55,798 bases of DNA from Williamsia sp. GTDB taxonomy: Bacteria > Bacteroidota > Bacteroidia > Chitinophagales > Chitinophagaceae. A model generated the notes under the pieces. It was not told the DNA's origin and made no database searches. It saw only the letters and a program-made list of their open reading frames with translations. How positions within the stretch are numbered: position 1 is the stretch's first letter; every line of letters starts with the position of its first letter. Location of the stretch: NCBI GenBank assembly GCA_015069695.1, contig JADCRZ010000041.1, forward strand, positions 1 through 55,798. The letters run 5' to 3'. This document shows, one piece after another, positions 16,201 through 25,338 of this stretch. The translations under genes were made by a program, and so were the position numbers.

Positions 16201-16456
16201 ATGCTACAAGGCGGGCGATACGGAACTTTCCAGCCGGATCTCCGCAGCCCTGCACAAAGACCTGAACCAGCAAATGGCCTACTACAGTGCCCTGCCGGAG
16301 GACAAACAAGAAGTTCTGCGCCAGGAAGTGGCGTATGCACAGCAGCTTATCCAATATTTGACCATGCTGGATGAGCAGTACAAAGGCAGCAAGCTCACGC
16401 CCAACCCCGAACAACCCGGGGTGATCCGCAACACGCCGGATTCGGGTAAGAAGTAG
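13271..16456 (+). CDS. DUF2723 multi-pass membrane protein (GT-C-like)
   Basis: 1061 residues. The start is the ATG at 13271, set by the -7 box. The N-terminal half has about ten to twelve hydrophobic helices with the DUF2723 signature after the first: [20 protein letters not shown], then [20 protein letters not shown]. The second half has a further membrane block and a conserved [20 protein letters not shown], then soluble regions including [20 protein letters not shown], and a C-terminal helical repeat tail. The family is a Bacteroidota-typical GT-C-like set proposed to move sugars onto proteins or lipids at the inner membrane; the donor is unknown. The stop is TAG, ten bases before a long palindromic repeat. 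Confidence 0.88.
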   Translation: [1061 protein letters not shown]

Positions 16457-16466
16457 GTTTGCACTT

Positions 16467-16607
16467 GTCTGAACCAGGATTTACAGGATGGGGAGGATCT
16501 GGGGATTACAGTGGATCAATCATATTGCAGGTAAACACTTTACTTGTTTGATGATCGGCCCACTATAATCCCCGGATCCTCCCCATCCTGTAAATCCTGG
16601 TTCAGAC
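16467..16607. repeat. Long palindromic repeat, copy A
   Basis: A 48-base left arm (16467-16514) and right arm (16560-16607) are reverse complements with two mismatches, around a 45-base spacer. The arms begin GTCTGAACCAGGATTTACAG. The same family recurs at 31198-31262. It lies just after the DUF2723 gene and could act as its terminator. The remaining bases to 16790 hold no gene and should contain the promoter of the VWA gene. Confidence 0.85.
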
Positions 16608-16790
16608 AGTTCACAACCAAATAGGCATTCCATTGTTAATTTTATTACAGTCCTCAGCAAAAACAGTAATTATCGTATATTGTATTTCCTAACCGCTCCT
16701 AATTACTTACTCCGGTTACGAATAACAACTAAACAATTGCCTGCTCAGCGGAGGCCTGCACTGCATGCTTCTTAACATAAATTAGTATCT

Positions 16791-17888
16791 ATGAAAGGAT
16801 ATTTCTTTTCCAAATTCGACCCCAACCAGCAGGGCAAATCCAAGTTCGACCAGATGATGGATCTGTTCCTGCAATTGCTTACCTATACCAGCGGCGACGT
16901 AACTGAAGCGTTGCAATGGATGAACGAACTCGACAAGGAATACAAGTTCACCAACGACGAATACGGTATGGGTGATTTTGTGGAAGACCTGAAAGACAAA
17001 GGGTATATCGACGAAAACAAACAAAGCGGCGAGATCAAGATCACGCCCAAAACAGAACAAGGCATCCGCAAACGCTCGCTGGAAGAGATCTTCGGCAAGC
17101 TCAAAAAAACCAAGAAAGGCGATCACACCACATTCAAACCCGGACTGGGCGATGAAATCAACCCGGAAACCCGGCCTTTTCAGTTCGGGGACATGCTAGA
17201 GCAGATAGACTTTGTTGAATCTATCCGCAACGCGCAGATCAACCATGGGCTGGAAGCTTTTAAGATGCAGGAAGATGACCTGCAGATCCGGGAAACCGAT
17301 TTCCGCTCGCAAACCTCTACGGTGCTGATGATCGACATCTCCCACTCCATGATCCTGTACGGGGAAGACCGGATCACGCCGGCTAAAAAAGTAGCGATGG
17401 CACTCAGTGAGCTGATCACGACCAAGTATCCCAAAGACACGCTCGACATTGTGGTGTTTGGCAACGATGCCTGGCCTGTTGAGATCAAGGACCTCCCCTA
17501 CCTGCAGGTGGGTCCTTACCACACCAATACGGTAGCCGGACTTGAAATGGGTATGGACATCCTGCGGCGCAGAAGAAATCCCAACAAGCAGATCTTTGTG
17601 ATCACCGATGGCAAACCAACTTGTTTAAAGATCGGTAAGCGCTATTACAAAAACAGCTTTGGGCTCGACCGTAAAATAACCAGCCGCTGCCTGAACCTGG
17701 CCACGCAGTGCAAGAAGCTGAAAATTCCGATCACCACATTTATGATCGCTTCCGACCCTTACCTGCAGCGCTTTGTACAGGAATTCACGGAAACAAACAA
17801 CGGCAAAGCTTTTTTTGCTTCGCTTGATAAATTGGGAAGCTTTATCTTCCGTGATTTCGAAAGCGGCAAGCGAAAGACTTTGTATTAA
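16791..17888 (+). CDS. VWA-domain protein paired with a MoxR-type ATPase
   Basis: 365 residues. The first ~170 are charged and helical with no known name. The C-terminal ~190 form a von Willebrand A domain: TSTVLMIDISHSMILYG carries the MIDAS D-x-S-x-S, later VVFGNDAWPVEI and IFVITDGKPTCL. Together with the AAA+ gene 93 bases downstream it forms a MoxR/VWA pair like ChlI-ChlD or RavA-ViaA, which in known cases remodels or metal-loads partner proteins. The cytoplasmic location is inferred from the absence of signal and membrane segments. The client is unknown. Confidence 0.85.
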   Translation: MKGYFFSKFDPNQQGKSKFDQMMDLFLQLLTYTSGDVTEALQWMNELDKEYKFTNDEYGMGDFVEDLKDKGYIDENKQSGEIKITPKTEQGIRKRSLEEIFGKLKKTKKGDHTTFKPGLGDEINPETRPFQFGDMLEQIDFVESIRNAQINHGLEAFKMQEDDLQIRETDFRSQTSTVLMIDISHSMILYGEDRITPAKKVAMALSELITTKYPKDTLDIVVFGNDAWPVEIKDLPYLQVGPYHTNTVAGLEMGMDILRRRRNPNKQIFVITDGKPTCLKIGKRYYKNSFGLDRKITSRCLNLATQCKKLKIPITTFMIASDPYLQRFVQEFTETNNGKAFFASLDKLGSFIFRDFESGKRKTLY

Positions 17889-17981
17889 TCAAAAGATAGG
17901 CAGCGGCAATTGCAGCAAAGCAGTGCGAGCTAGATAAACCGCGCCCATCAGCAAAACAAATTGTATATCTAAACAGAGAAA

Positions 17982-19502
17982 ATGGACACCAGCAGAATAA
18001 AAACATTAGGCGAACTGAAAAAATCAGGCTATAAACCAAAAAGCATCAAAGAAGAGATCCGCCTGAACCTGATCAAGAAATTACAGAACAAGGAAACTAC
18101 TTTCCCGGGCATTCTGGGTTATGAAGATTCAGTTATCCCGGACACAGAAAGGGCCCTGCTGAGCAAACACAATATCTTATTCCTGGGTTTGCGCGGCCAG
18201 GCAAAAACCCGCATGGCCCGGCAGATGACGGCCTTGCTGGATGAATACATTCCTGTAGTACAGGGCAGCGAGATCAACGACGATCCGCTGGATCCGATTT
18301 CAAAATGGGCCAAGGACCTGATCGCTGAACAAGGCGATGCTACTCCTATAGATTGGATACACCGGAGCGAACGCTACGGCGAAAAGCTGGCGACCCCCGA
18401 TGTAAGCGTAGCCGACCTGATCGGTGATGTTGACCCCATCAAGGCTGCCAACCTGCGCCTCAACTTTGCCGATGAACGCGTGATCCACTACGGCATCATT
18501 CCAAAAAGCAACCGGGGGATTTTTGTGATCAATGAAATTCCCGACCTGCAGGCCAGGATCCAAGTGGCGCTGTTCAACATCCTGGAAGAAGGCGATATCC
18601 AGATCAGGGGCTTCAAGCTGCGCCTGGCCCTCGACATCCTGTTTGTGTTTACGGCCAACCCGGAAGATTATACCAACCGCGGTTCTATCGTAACACCGCT
18701 CAAAGACCGTATCCAGAGCCAAATCCTGACGCATTACCCCAAAAACCTGGAAACTTCCCTGTCTATTACAGAGCAGGAAGCAGACATCCATGAAGAGCAA
18801 AAAGCAAAGATCAAAGTAAGCGACCTGGTAAAGCGCCTGATTGAACAAGTGGCTTTTGAAGCACGCAACAATGAGTATGTAGATAAGAAAAGCGGTGTCT
18901 CTGCCCGCCTTACCATCGCGGCTTTTGAAAATGCCGTGAGCGCGGCAGAAAGAAGGGCCATTCTGAACGGTGAAAAAGGCACGCAGGTCTGGATCAGCGA
19001 CCTGGTGGGCATCATACCATCCATAACCGGCAAGATCGAACTGGTATATGAAGGAGAACAGGAAGGACCGTTCCAGGTTTCGATGAACCTGCTCGATAAG
19101 GCCATCCGTTCCCAATTCATCCAATATTTTCCCAATCCGGAGACACTTAAAAAACGGCGCCCTTCTCCAAAAGAAAAAGAAGAAGAAAACCCGTACAAGT
19201 CTATCATCCGCTGGTTCGATGGTGGCAATTCAATCGACCTGTTCCTCAATGTTACGGACAAGAACAAACTCTTGCAGCTGTACAAAGTGGACGGACTGCA
19301 TGCGCTGGTAAAAAAATCTTATCCGCATACCAATGAGCAGGAAGGGGCTTTGCTGATGGAATTCGTGCTGCACGGACTCGCCTCTTATTCACTCATCAGC
19401 AAAAAGATCATTGAAAATAAGATCGAATTCAAAGACCTGATGGGCTCCATGGTAAACCTGGGCACTACATCATACAGCAGTGATGATGATTCAGATCTGT
19501 GA
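17982..19502 (+). CDS. MoxR/magnesium-chelatase-like AAA+ ATPase
   Basis: 506 residues. The Walker A-like loop is LFLGLRGQAKTRMARQM (G-x-x-G-x-A-K-T, the MoxR form). The Walker B position reads GIFVINEIPDL, with Asn where Asp is usual. The sensor region follows in LDILFVFTANPEDYTNRGSI, then a helical lid and a C-terminal domain that ends with SSDDDSDL. Operon partner of the VWA protein just upstream. AAA+ proteins of this clade form rings that act on a substrate through the VWA protein. Start at the ATG 17982. Confidence 0.87.
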   Translation: MDTSRIKTLGELKKSGYKPKSIKEEIRLNLIKKLQNKETTFPGILGYEDSVIPDTERALLSKHNILFLGLRGQAKTRMARQMTALLDEYIPVVQGSEINDDPLDPISKWAKDLIAEQGDATPIDWIHRSERYGEKLATPDVSVADLIGDVDPIKAANLRLNFADERVIHYGIIPKSNRGIFVINEIPDLQARIQVALFNILEEGDIQIRGFKLRLALDILFVFTANPEDYTNRGSIVTPLKDRIQSQILTHYPKNLETSLSITEQEADIHEEQKAKIKVSDLVKRLIEQVAFEARNNEYVDKKSGVSARLTIAAFENAVSAAERRAILNGEKGTQVWISDLVGIIPSITGKIELVYEGEQEGPFQVSMNLLDKAIRSQFIQYFPNPETLKKRRPSPKEKEEENPYKSIIRWFDGGNSIDLFLNVTDKNKLLQLYKVDGLHALVKKSYPHTNEQEGALLMEFVLHGLASYSLISKKIIENKIEFKDLMGSMVNLGTTSYSSDDDSDL

Positions 19503-19533
19503 GACATAAAATAAAAGAGTTGATTTTTACAGA

Positions 19534-19561
19534 GGGCCGGGTCCAGATCCGGCCCTTTTTT
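19534..19561 (+). terminator. Intrinsic terminator after the MoxR gene
   Basis: Stem GGGCCGG/CCGGCCC with an 8-base loop, followed by six T, 31 bases after the stop codon. Confidence 0.9.
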
Positions 19562-19681
19562 ATTGTTCAGCAAACAGCCAATAGGGGCAGGCCTGTCATT
19601 CTCACCAGCCGGATGTTAAATTTCTAAATAGAAAAACATTTGATAAATTAGCTTTTTGAACCTAGTTACCCATCTTAAAAT

Positions 19682-20260
19682 ATGAGATTCAAGCAGGCAG
19701 GCCAATTTATTCTCAACAAACTTGCCAGGGAACTGCCGAAGCACTTGTCTTATCACAGTGTAGAACATATCAAGGATGTGTATGATGCAGCTGATAAATT
19801 GTGCAAAGCAGAAGGCGTTCCGGATTATGAAAGAAAGCTGGTGCTTACAGCTGCCTGTTACCACGATGCAGGTTTTCTGAAAGGAGCGAAAGATCATGAG
19901 GAAGAATCCTGCCGCATCGTCCGTGAAACCTTGCCCCAGTATGGTTATAAGCCGGAGGAGATCGAGTGCATCTGCGGCATGATCATGGCAACCAAAATAC
20001 CACAATCACCCCGGAATCATTTGGAAGAAATACTCGCGGATGCTGACCTGGATTACCTGGGCCGCGATGATTTTTTTACCATCGGCAACAAGCTGTTTAC
20101 CGAACTGTCCGTATTTGGTTTTCTGCATACAGAAGAAGAATGGAACAAGCTGCAGGTACGCTTTTTAGAGAACCATCATTTTTTTACCCCTACGGCGCTG
20201 GCCTGGCGGAAGGAAAACAAAGAGCAGCACCTGAAGCAAATCAAAGCCAAACTAACATAA
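19682..20260 (+). CDS. HD-domain phosphohydrolase
   Basis: 192 residues. The HD-type metal ligands are visible as the His in LSYHSVEHIKDVYDAA, the HD pair in CYHDAGFLKG and the distal Asp in LADADLDYLGRDD. Family members hydrolyse nucleotides or cyclic dinucleotides; the substrate here is not evident. No signal peptide or membrane segment. It is followed after nine bases by the YitT-family gene and they probably share a transcript. Confidence 0.85.
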   Translation: MRFKQAGQFILNKLARELPKHLSYHSVEHIKDVYDAADKLCKAEGVPDYERKLVLTAACYHDAGFLKGAKDHEEESCRIVRETLPQYGYKPEEIECICGMIMATKIPQSPRNHLEEILADADLDYLGRDDFFTIGNKLFTELSVFGFLHTEEEWNKLQVRFLENHHFFTPTALAWRKENKEQHLKQIKAKLT

Positions 20261-20269
20261 CCCGACTGC

Positions 20270-21139
20270 ATGAGCGGATTGAATCTACCTCAAACCCTGA
20301 AAGACACTATTTATATTGTTGTTGGTATTCTTTTCTGCGGGTTTGCGCTAAAAGGCTTCCTGGTTCCCAATCGGTTTTTCGACGGCGGCATTACCGGCAT
20401 ATCGCTGCTTATCCATGAACTTTATCACGTCAATATTGCTTACGTCATTATCATAGCCAATTTGCCGCTTATTATCATGGGCGCTTACCAGGTTAATTTC
20501 CGTTTTGCTATTAGAACATTTGCAGCAATTATCGGTCTGGGCCTGTGTTTACGTTTTGTTCCATACCCCCAGATTACATCTGATATGTTGCTGGTATCTA
20601 TATTCGGCGGCGTGTTTATGGGTATCGGGATCGGATTGGCTATCCGGGGTGGTTGTGCACTGGATGGCATCGAAGTGCTGGCACTTTACACAGGAAAACG
20701 CGTCAGCTTTACCATCAGTGAAATCATCCTCGGCATCAACATCGTCATCTTTCTGATCGCAGCGATCAAGCTGGGATTGCCGACTGCATTGTACTCCATC
20801 CTTACTTATTACTCCGCTTCGCGCATGATCAATTTTGTGATCGAAGGACTCGAAGAATACACCGGTGTTACCATCATCTCCGGTGAAAATGCGCAGATCA
20901 AAGAAGAGCTGGTGTTAAACCTGGGAAGAGGCATTACAATTTACAAAGGCGAACGCGGCTACTTAAAAGACAGCTTTGATGTTCACCAGCCGGTGGATAT
21001 CGTCTTCACTGTTGTTACCCGCCTGGAAGTAAGACGCCTGCGCAACATCGTACACGATATCGACCCCAAAGCATTTGTATTTACCAGCACCATCAAGGAA
21101 GCCACCGGCGGCGTCCTGAAGCGCAGGGCAAGGCATTAA
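20270..21139 (+). CDS. YitT-family membrane protein (DUF161 + DUF2179)
   Basis: 289 residues. Five or six hydrophobic segments in the first ~190 residues carry the family pattern FLVPNRFFDGGITGISLLIH and GLAIRGGCALDGIEVLA. The C-terminal ~90 residues form the soluble DUF2179 domain (LNLGRGITIYKGERGYL, then TRLEVRRLRNIVHDIDPKAF). It is an inner-membrane protein of unknown transport or sensing function. Encoded nine bases behind the HD gene. Confidence 0.88.
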   Translation: MSGLNLPQTLKDTIYIVVGILFCGFALKGFLVPNRFFDGGITGISLLIHELYHVNIAYVIIIANLPLIIMGAYQVNFRFAIRTFAAIIGLGLCLRFVPYPQITSDMLLVSIFGGVFMGIGIGLAIRGGCALDGIEVLALYTGKRVSFTISEIILGINIVIFLIAAIKLGLPTALYSILTYYSASRMINFVIEGLEEYTGVTIISGENAQIKEELVLNLGRGITIYKGERGYLKDSFDVHQPVDIVFTVVTRLEVRRLRNIVHDIDPKAFVFTSTIKEATGGVLKRRARH

Positions 21140-21160
21140 GGTCATTGGTCTGAACCTTTA

Positions 21161-21634
21161 CTAGAACTTATACCCAAACGCAACGCCCGCGTAATAAGGC
21201 ACGAAAAAGCCGTTGCCGAAAATAGGTACGATAGATGCCCTGAATAAGAAACCGCCGTTGGCAGGCTGCAGCCGGTAACCAAAAACCAGGTGACCAAAGC
21301 TGCTGCGGAACACATCATCATTGTTATAGCCATACCTGTCTTTGATGCTTACAAATGTAGCACCGCCCCCCATCTCAAAATAATCGCGGTGGTTTTTTCC
21401 GATCAGGTAGTTGACACCCACAGGGATAAAGACAGCTGTTACATCGTCGATCTTGAATCCACCAACGCCTACCCTTCCGCCGATTCCATCTTCGCGGTTG
21501 GTAAAACGCATATCGTAGTTAAAAGAAGCCAGTCCGGGCCCGCCGATTTCCACAAACACATCTTTGGCTGGTTGTGCCTGTACGAAAACAGCAACAAGTA
21601 AGAAAAGGGAAAACAGGGTGATTATCTTGGTCAT
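21161..21634 (-). CDS. Small outer-membrane beta-barrel-like protein
   Basis: 157 residues with a clear signal peptide (LFSLFLLVAVFVQAQ, cleavage after AQA or AQ). The mature part alternates hydrophobic and polar residues in short strands (FVEIGGPGLASFNYDMRF, VFIPVGVNYLIG) and ends in an aromatic residue (AFGYKF), typical of outer-membrane barrels. The function is unknown. It is convergent with the YitT gene. Confidence 0.7.
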   Translation of the reverse strand: MTKIITLFSLFLLVAVFVQAQPAKDVFVEIGGPGLASFNYDMRFTNREDGIGGRVGVGGFKIDDVTAVFIPVGVNYLIGKNHRDYFEMGGGATFVSIKDRYGYNNDDVFRSSFGHLVFGYRLQPANGGFLFRASIVPIFGNGFFVPYYAGVAFGYKF

Positions 21635-21778
21635 GTGTTTAGGTTTACAAATAGAGTAATGTTTATTAGGTGAATCAAATGTAGTGTTTCTTTTTTCACC
21701 TGTCTAGTCCCGACCCGACCGAAGTGATTGAAATAGGGGATTTGTTGTATGAAGTGTGCGTTCCGCTTTGCAAACCGC

Positions 21779-22813
21779 CTAGCGCAAATGGCTTCCGATC
21801 ACATTCACTTCCCGCTCCAATTTGACACCGAACTTTTTCTCCACGCTTTCTGCGATCTCACTGCTTAATTGATAGATCTGCCGGCCTGTTGCGCCGCCCC
21901 AATTCACCAGCACCAGGGCCTGCTTTTCATAACAACCCGCATCACCCTGGCGGTATCCCTTCCAGCCACATTGTTCAATAAGCCAGCCGGCAGCCAGCTT
22001 GATCTTTTCTTCTCCTGTAGTATAACCGGGCATGTTTTGAAAGTCTTTTTTGAGCTGCTGATACACGGATAGATCTACTTCCGGGTTTTTAAAAAAGCTG
22101 CCGGCATTTCCGATCCGGGCCGGATCAGGCAATTTTCTTTGGCGGATGCGGATCACAGCCTCGCTCACAGCCTGGAGGCTGAGCTCCTGTATCCCCATCT
22201 TCTCCAGCTCCTGCTCCAACGCGCCATAGCTCGTATTAAAACGTGGCTTTTTAGACAGGCGAAACGTTACATGCAAAATAATGAACGCACCTTTGTGCTT
22301 TTTCTTAAACACACTTTCCCTGTATCCAAATTCGCAATCCTCCAAATTGAACGTCGTCCTTTCCCGGTCACCCAAATGAAAAGCTTCCAATGCATGAAAA
22401 ACATCCTTTACTTCTACCCCGTAAGCCCCGATATTCTGGATAGGAGAAGCGCCTGTACTACCAGGTATCAGCGACAGGTTTTCCACCCCGCCCAGTCCGT
22501 TCTGCACGCAGTACTGCACAAACCGGTGCCAGTTCTCCCCCGCTCCCACCTGCACATAGGCATACTCATCGTCCTCCTGCACAACCGTGATCCCCATCAG
22601 CTCATTCCTGATCACCAGCCCGTCATAATCATCCACAAACAAGAGGTTGCTGCCTCCGCCCAACACCAGAACAGGCTGCTGCTGCGGCGGACAAACCTCC
22701 AGCACTTCGTCCAGTTCCCCCGGATTGCGTACAGCAGCAAATTGCCGGGCCATGGCTTGCACATGGAAAGTATTGTAAGGCAGGAGATTTACATTTTGTT
22801 GAATGGTCATCAT
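21779..22813 (-). CDS. murB: UDP-N-acetylmuramate dehydrogenase MurB
   Basis: About 344 residues. It reduces UDP-N-acetylglucosamine enolpyruvate to UDP-MurNAc with FAD and NADPH in peptidoglycan synthesis. Visible features are the FAD domain PVLVLGGGSNLLFVDDYDG, the SLIPGSTGASPIQNIGAYG loop and the catalytic serine region RIGNAGSFFKNPEVD, then AGWLIEQCGWKGYR. The architecture is that of the E. coli-like type I enzyme. Two adjacent ATGs (22813 and 22810) are possible starts; a TATCTTTA box two bases upstream of the first suggests a very short or absent leader. Confidence 0.93.
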   Translation of the reverse strand: MMTIQQNVNLLPYNTFHVQAMARQFAAVRNPGELDEVLEVCPPQQQPVLVLGGGSNLLFVDDYDGLVIRNELMGITVVQEDDEYAYVQVGAGENWHRFVQYCVQNGLGGVENLSLIPGSTGASPIQNIGAYGVEVKDVFHALEAFHLGDRERTTFNLEDCEFGYRESVFKKKHKGAFIILHVTFRLSKKPRFNTSYGALEQELEKMGIQELSLQAVSEAVIRIRQRKLPDPARIGNAGSFFKNPEVDLSVYQQLKKDFQNMPGYTTGEEKIKLAAGWLIEQCGWKGYRQGDAGCYEKQALVLVNWGGATGRQIYQLSSEIAESVEKKFGVKLEREVNVIGSHLR

Positions 22814-22851
22814 GGTAAAGATAGTTTCTACTTTATTGTCTTGAACCAGGA

Positions 22852-25338
22852 TCACAACGGATCCACATCCACTATCACCGCAACAGAGCGGAACTTTTTA
22901 TCCTGGTGGAGTTGGGCCGTGCTTTCTTCGATGGATTGCTTGGCCTGGCTGATCAATGCCGAATCTTTGGGGAGCTTGAAAAGAAGCTCCATGAGGAACT
23001 GGTTGCGGACACGGTTTACGACCGGCTGGGCCGGACCGATCAGGTATTTTCCCCATTTCGGTTGTACGATGCTGTTATAGTGCTCGGCAGCTTCCACTAC
23101 AATGTTGTTGAACTTGTGCTTGAACGTAAGCTTGATGAGCCGTGCGTAGGGAGGGTAAAAAAAACGCTGGCGGTTGTCTATTTCTGTCTTGTAAAACAGT
23201 TTGAAATCGTGCTGCTGTACACACTCAAGCACAGGATGGGCCGTGTTGCGTACCTGGATCATCACCAATCCTTGTTTTTCCTTTCTGCCTGCCCGCCCAC
23301 TCACCTGTTCCATCAGCTGAAAAGCCCGTTCGTTGACGCGGAAATCTGTAAACCCCAATATGGCATCGGCATCCAGAATACCCACCAGTTCTACGTTTTC
23401 AAAGTCGAGCCCTTTTACCACCATCTGTGTGCCAACCAGTATATCAATGCTTTTTTGTTCGAAGGATTGGATCAGCGTATCATGCGCGTTCTTGCCCCTC
23501 ACCGCATCCACGTCCATGCGCCCGATATTCACGCCGGGAAACTGCTCCTGCAGCGATTCTTCAATGCGCTCCGTACCAAAATTATGCTGCACAAAATGGT
23601 GGTTGCCGCAGGCCTGGCAGGTACTGATCATCGGGTACACCGTTCCGCAATAATGACATTGCAGCTTATTGGAAAGCTTGTGGTAAGTAAGCGACACATC
23701 ACAATACCGGCAATGCGGGATCCAGCCGCAGGCCTGGCACACCTGGTAAGGCGAGTAGCCCCGCTTGTTCTGAAAGAGGATCACCTGCTTGCCCTGCGAC
23801 AAGCTGCCTTCAATGGCATCTTTCAGAAAGGGCGTGATGATGATCTTGTTGCGGACACTCGACGCTTTCTTGGTATCGATGATCTCGGTCTTGGGCAGTT
23901 CAACCTGGCCAAAACGCTCCAGGAGCTCTACCAGTCCGTACTTTCCGCTCATGGCATTGAAGTAGGTTTCCATCGAAGGGGTCGCACTGCCGAGCAACAC
24001 TTTTGCATGGTGCAGGGAAGCATAATAAATAGCTGCGTCGCGGGCATGGTAGCGGGGCGCCGGATCCTGTTGCTTGAAGGATGTATCATGTTCTTCATCG
24101 CAGATGATCAGGCCCAGGTCTTTAAAAGGCAAAAAGAGCGAGGAGCGGGCACCTACGATTATCTTGGCTTCGCCCGATTTTACTTTGTTCCAGATCTCCA
24201 GCCTTTCGCTGTGGTTGAACTTGGAATGGTATACGGTGATGTGTCCGCCAAAAAAATGCTGCAATCGCCGGATGATCTGCGAGGTGAGGGCAATTTCAGG
24301 AAGCATATACAGCACCTGTTTTCCCTGCTTTACCAATCCGGCAATAAGACTGATATAGATCAGCGTCTTGCCGCTTGCCGTAACGCCATGAAGAAGGCAA
24401 ACCTGTTTTTGCGACAGCACTTCATCAACCTGCCGGGCTGCCCTTTGCTGGGCTTCGCTGAGCGTAAAATCAAGCTGAACGATCTTGGGAAGATATTTGA
24501 TGCGATCGGTAGAGCGCTTTTCAACCCGGACCACATCTTTCTGGATCAATCCTTTTAATTGGGACAAAGAGGCACCGGCTTTTTTCAGCAGATCGTTCTG
24601 GGTTACTTCACCCTGCGTTTTCATCAGGTGCAGGAAGGCCAGCAAGAGCTCCATCTGCTTGGGTGCTTTGGATTTTTTGTTGATCAGCTCGGCCAGCTTT
24701 TCTTCATTGTGGTACTCCGGACTGAGCAGCACATAGCTTTCTTTTTTTTCTTTGTAATTGCTTTTCAGCTCTTCCCATACAAAGCAGATCTTTTTCTCGA
24801 TCAGCCGTTTGATAACCGGGTATACATGCGTAGCATCCAGGATCTGTTGCACTTCTGCCAGCTTCAGCTCGTTCTTGATCAGCAAGGCTTCGGCTACCAG
24901 GAACTCATCTTCATCCAAACCGGAAAAATCTTCCCCTGCTTCTTCATTGTACAGCAAAACCGTTTCGCTGCTTAGCTTCAGATGGGTGGGAAGAGCAGCC
25001 TGCATCACCTCTCCCTCACTGCAACTGTAGTATGATGCCATCCATTCCCACAAGCGTTGCTGTTCCGGAAAAACAATGGGCTCGGTATCCAGCACATTCA
25101 GGATGTCCTTGGGCTCAAATGCTTCCGGTTTGTCGTGGTGTATGCGCTTGACCACACCTGCGTATTTTTTGTTCTTGCCCAGCACCACTTCAACGCGGCA
25201 ACCCGGCTTTACAGCAGCCAGCAGATCAGGCGGCACCGACCAGGTATAATTTTTCGGCAGGGCCAGGGGGATTACAACCTCCACATAAGCGGCCGGTTCA
25301 GTCTCGAACAATTTACGGGTATGATTGGTGTCTGTCAA
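22852..25338 (-). CDS. priA: Primosomal protein N' (replication restart helicase PriA)
   Basis: 828 residues. N-terminal DNA-binding domain (VVIPLALPKNYTWSVPPD), superfamily 2 helicase core with Walker A LLHGVTASGKTLIY, the DEEH box in LIICDEEHDTSFKQQDPAPR, and a zinc-binding insertion with paired CxxC (CQACGWIPHCRYC, CHYCGTVYP, CQACGNH). It restarts stalled replication forks by loading DnaB. The only plausible start is TTG at 25338, which overlaps the stop of the acyltransferase gene as TTGA, suggesting translational coupling. Confidence 0.95.
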   Translation of the reverse strand: MTDTNHTRKLFETEPAAYVEVVIPLALPKNYTWSVPPDLLAAVKPGCRVEVVLGKNKKYAGVVKRIHHDKPEAFEPKDILNVLDTEPIVFPEQQRLWEWMASYYSCSEGEVMQAALPTHLKLSSETVLLYNEEAGEDFSGLDEDEFLVAEALLIKNELKLAEVQQILDATHVYPVIKRLIEKKICFVWEELKSNYKEKKESYVLLSPEYHNEEKLAELINKKSKAPKQMELLLAFLHLMKTQGEVTQNDLLKKAGASLSQLKGLIQKDVVRVEKRSTDRIKYLPKIVQLDFTLSEAQQRAARQVDEVLSQKQVCLLHGVTASGKTLIYISLIAGLVKQGKQVLYMLPEIALTSQIIRRLQHFFGGHITVYHSKFNHSERLEIWNKVKSGEAKIIVGARSSLFLPFKDLGLIICDEEHDTSFKQQDPAPRYHARDAAIYYASLHHAKVLLGSATPSMETYFNAMSGKYGLVELLERFGQVELPKTEIIDTKKASSVRNKIIITPFLKDAIEGSLSQGKQVILFQNKRGYSPYQVCQACGWIPHCRYCDVSLTYHKLSNKLQCHYCGTVYPMISTCQACGNHHFVQHNFGTERIEESLQEQFPGVNIGRMDVDAVRGKNAHDTLIQSFEQKSIDILVGTQMVVKGLDFENVELVGILDADAILGFTDFRVNERAFQLMEQVSGRAGRKEKQGLVMIQVRNTAHPVLECVQQHDFKLFYKTEIDNRQRFFYPPYARLIKLTFKHKFNNIVVEAAEHYNSIVQPKWGKYLIGPAQPVVNRVRNQFLMELLFKLPKDSALISQAKQSIEESTAQLHQDKKFRSVAVIVDVDPL

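Noticed and set aside
22906-24558. 550-codon plus-strand frame
   Set aside because: Antisense to priA, which has full helicase and zinc motifs; the frame has no protein-like pattern.
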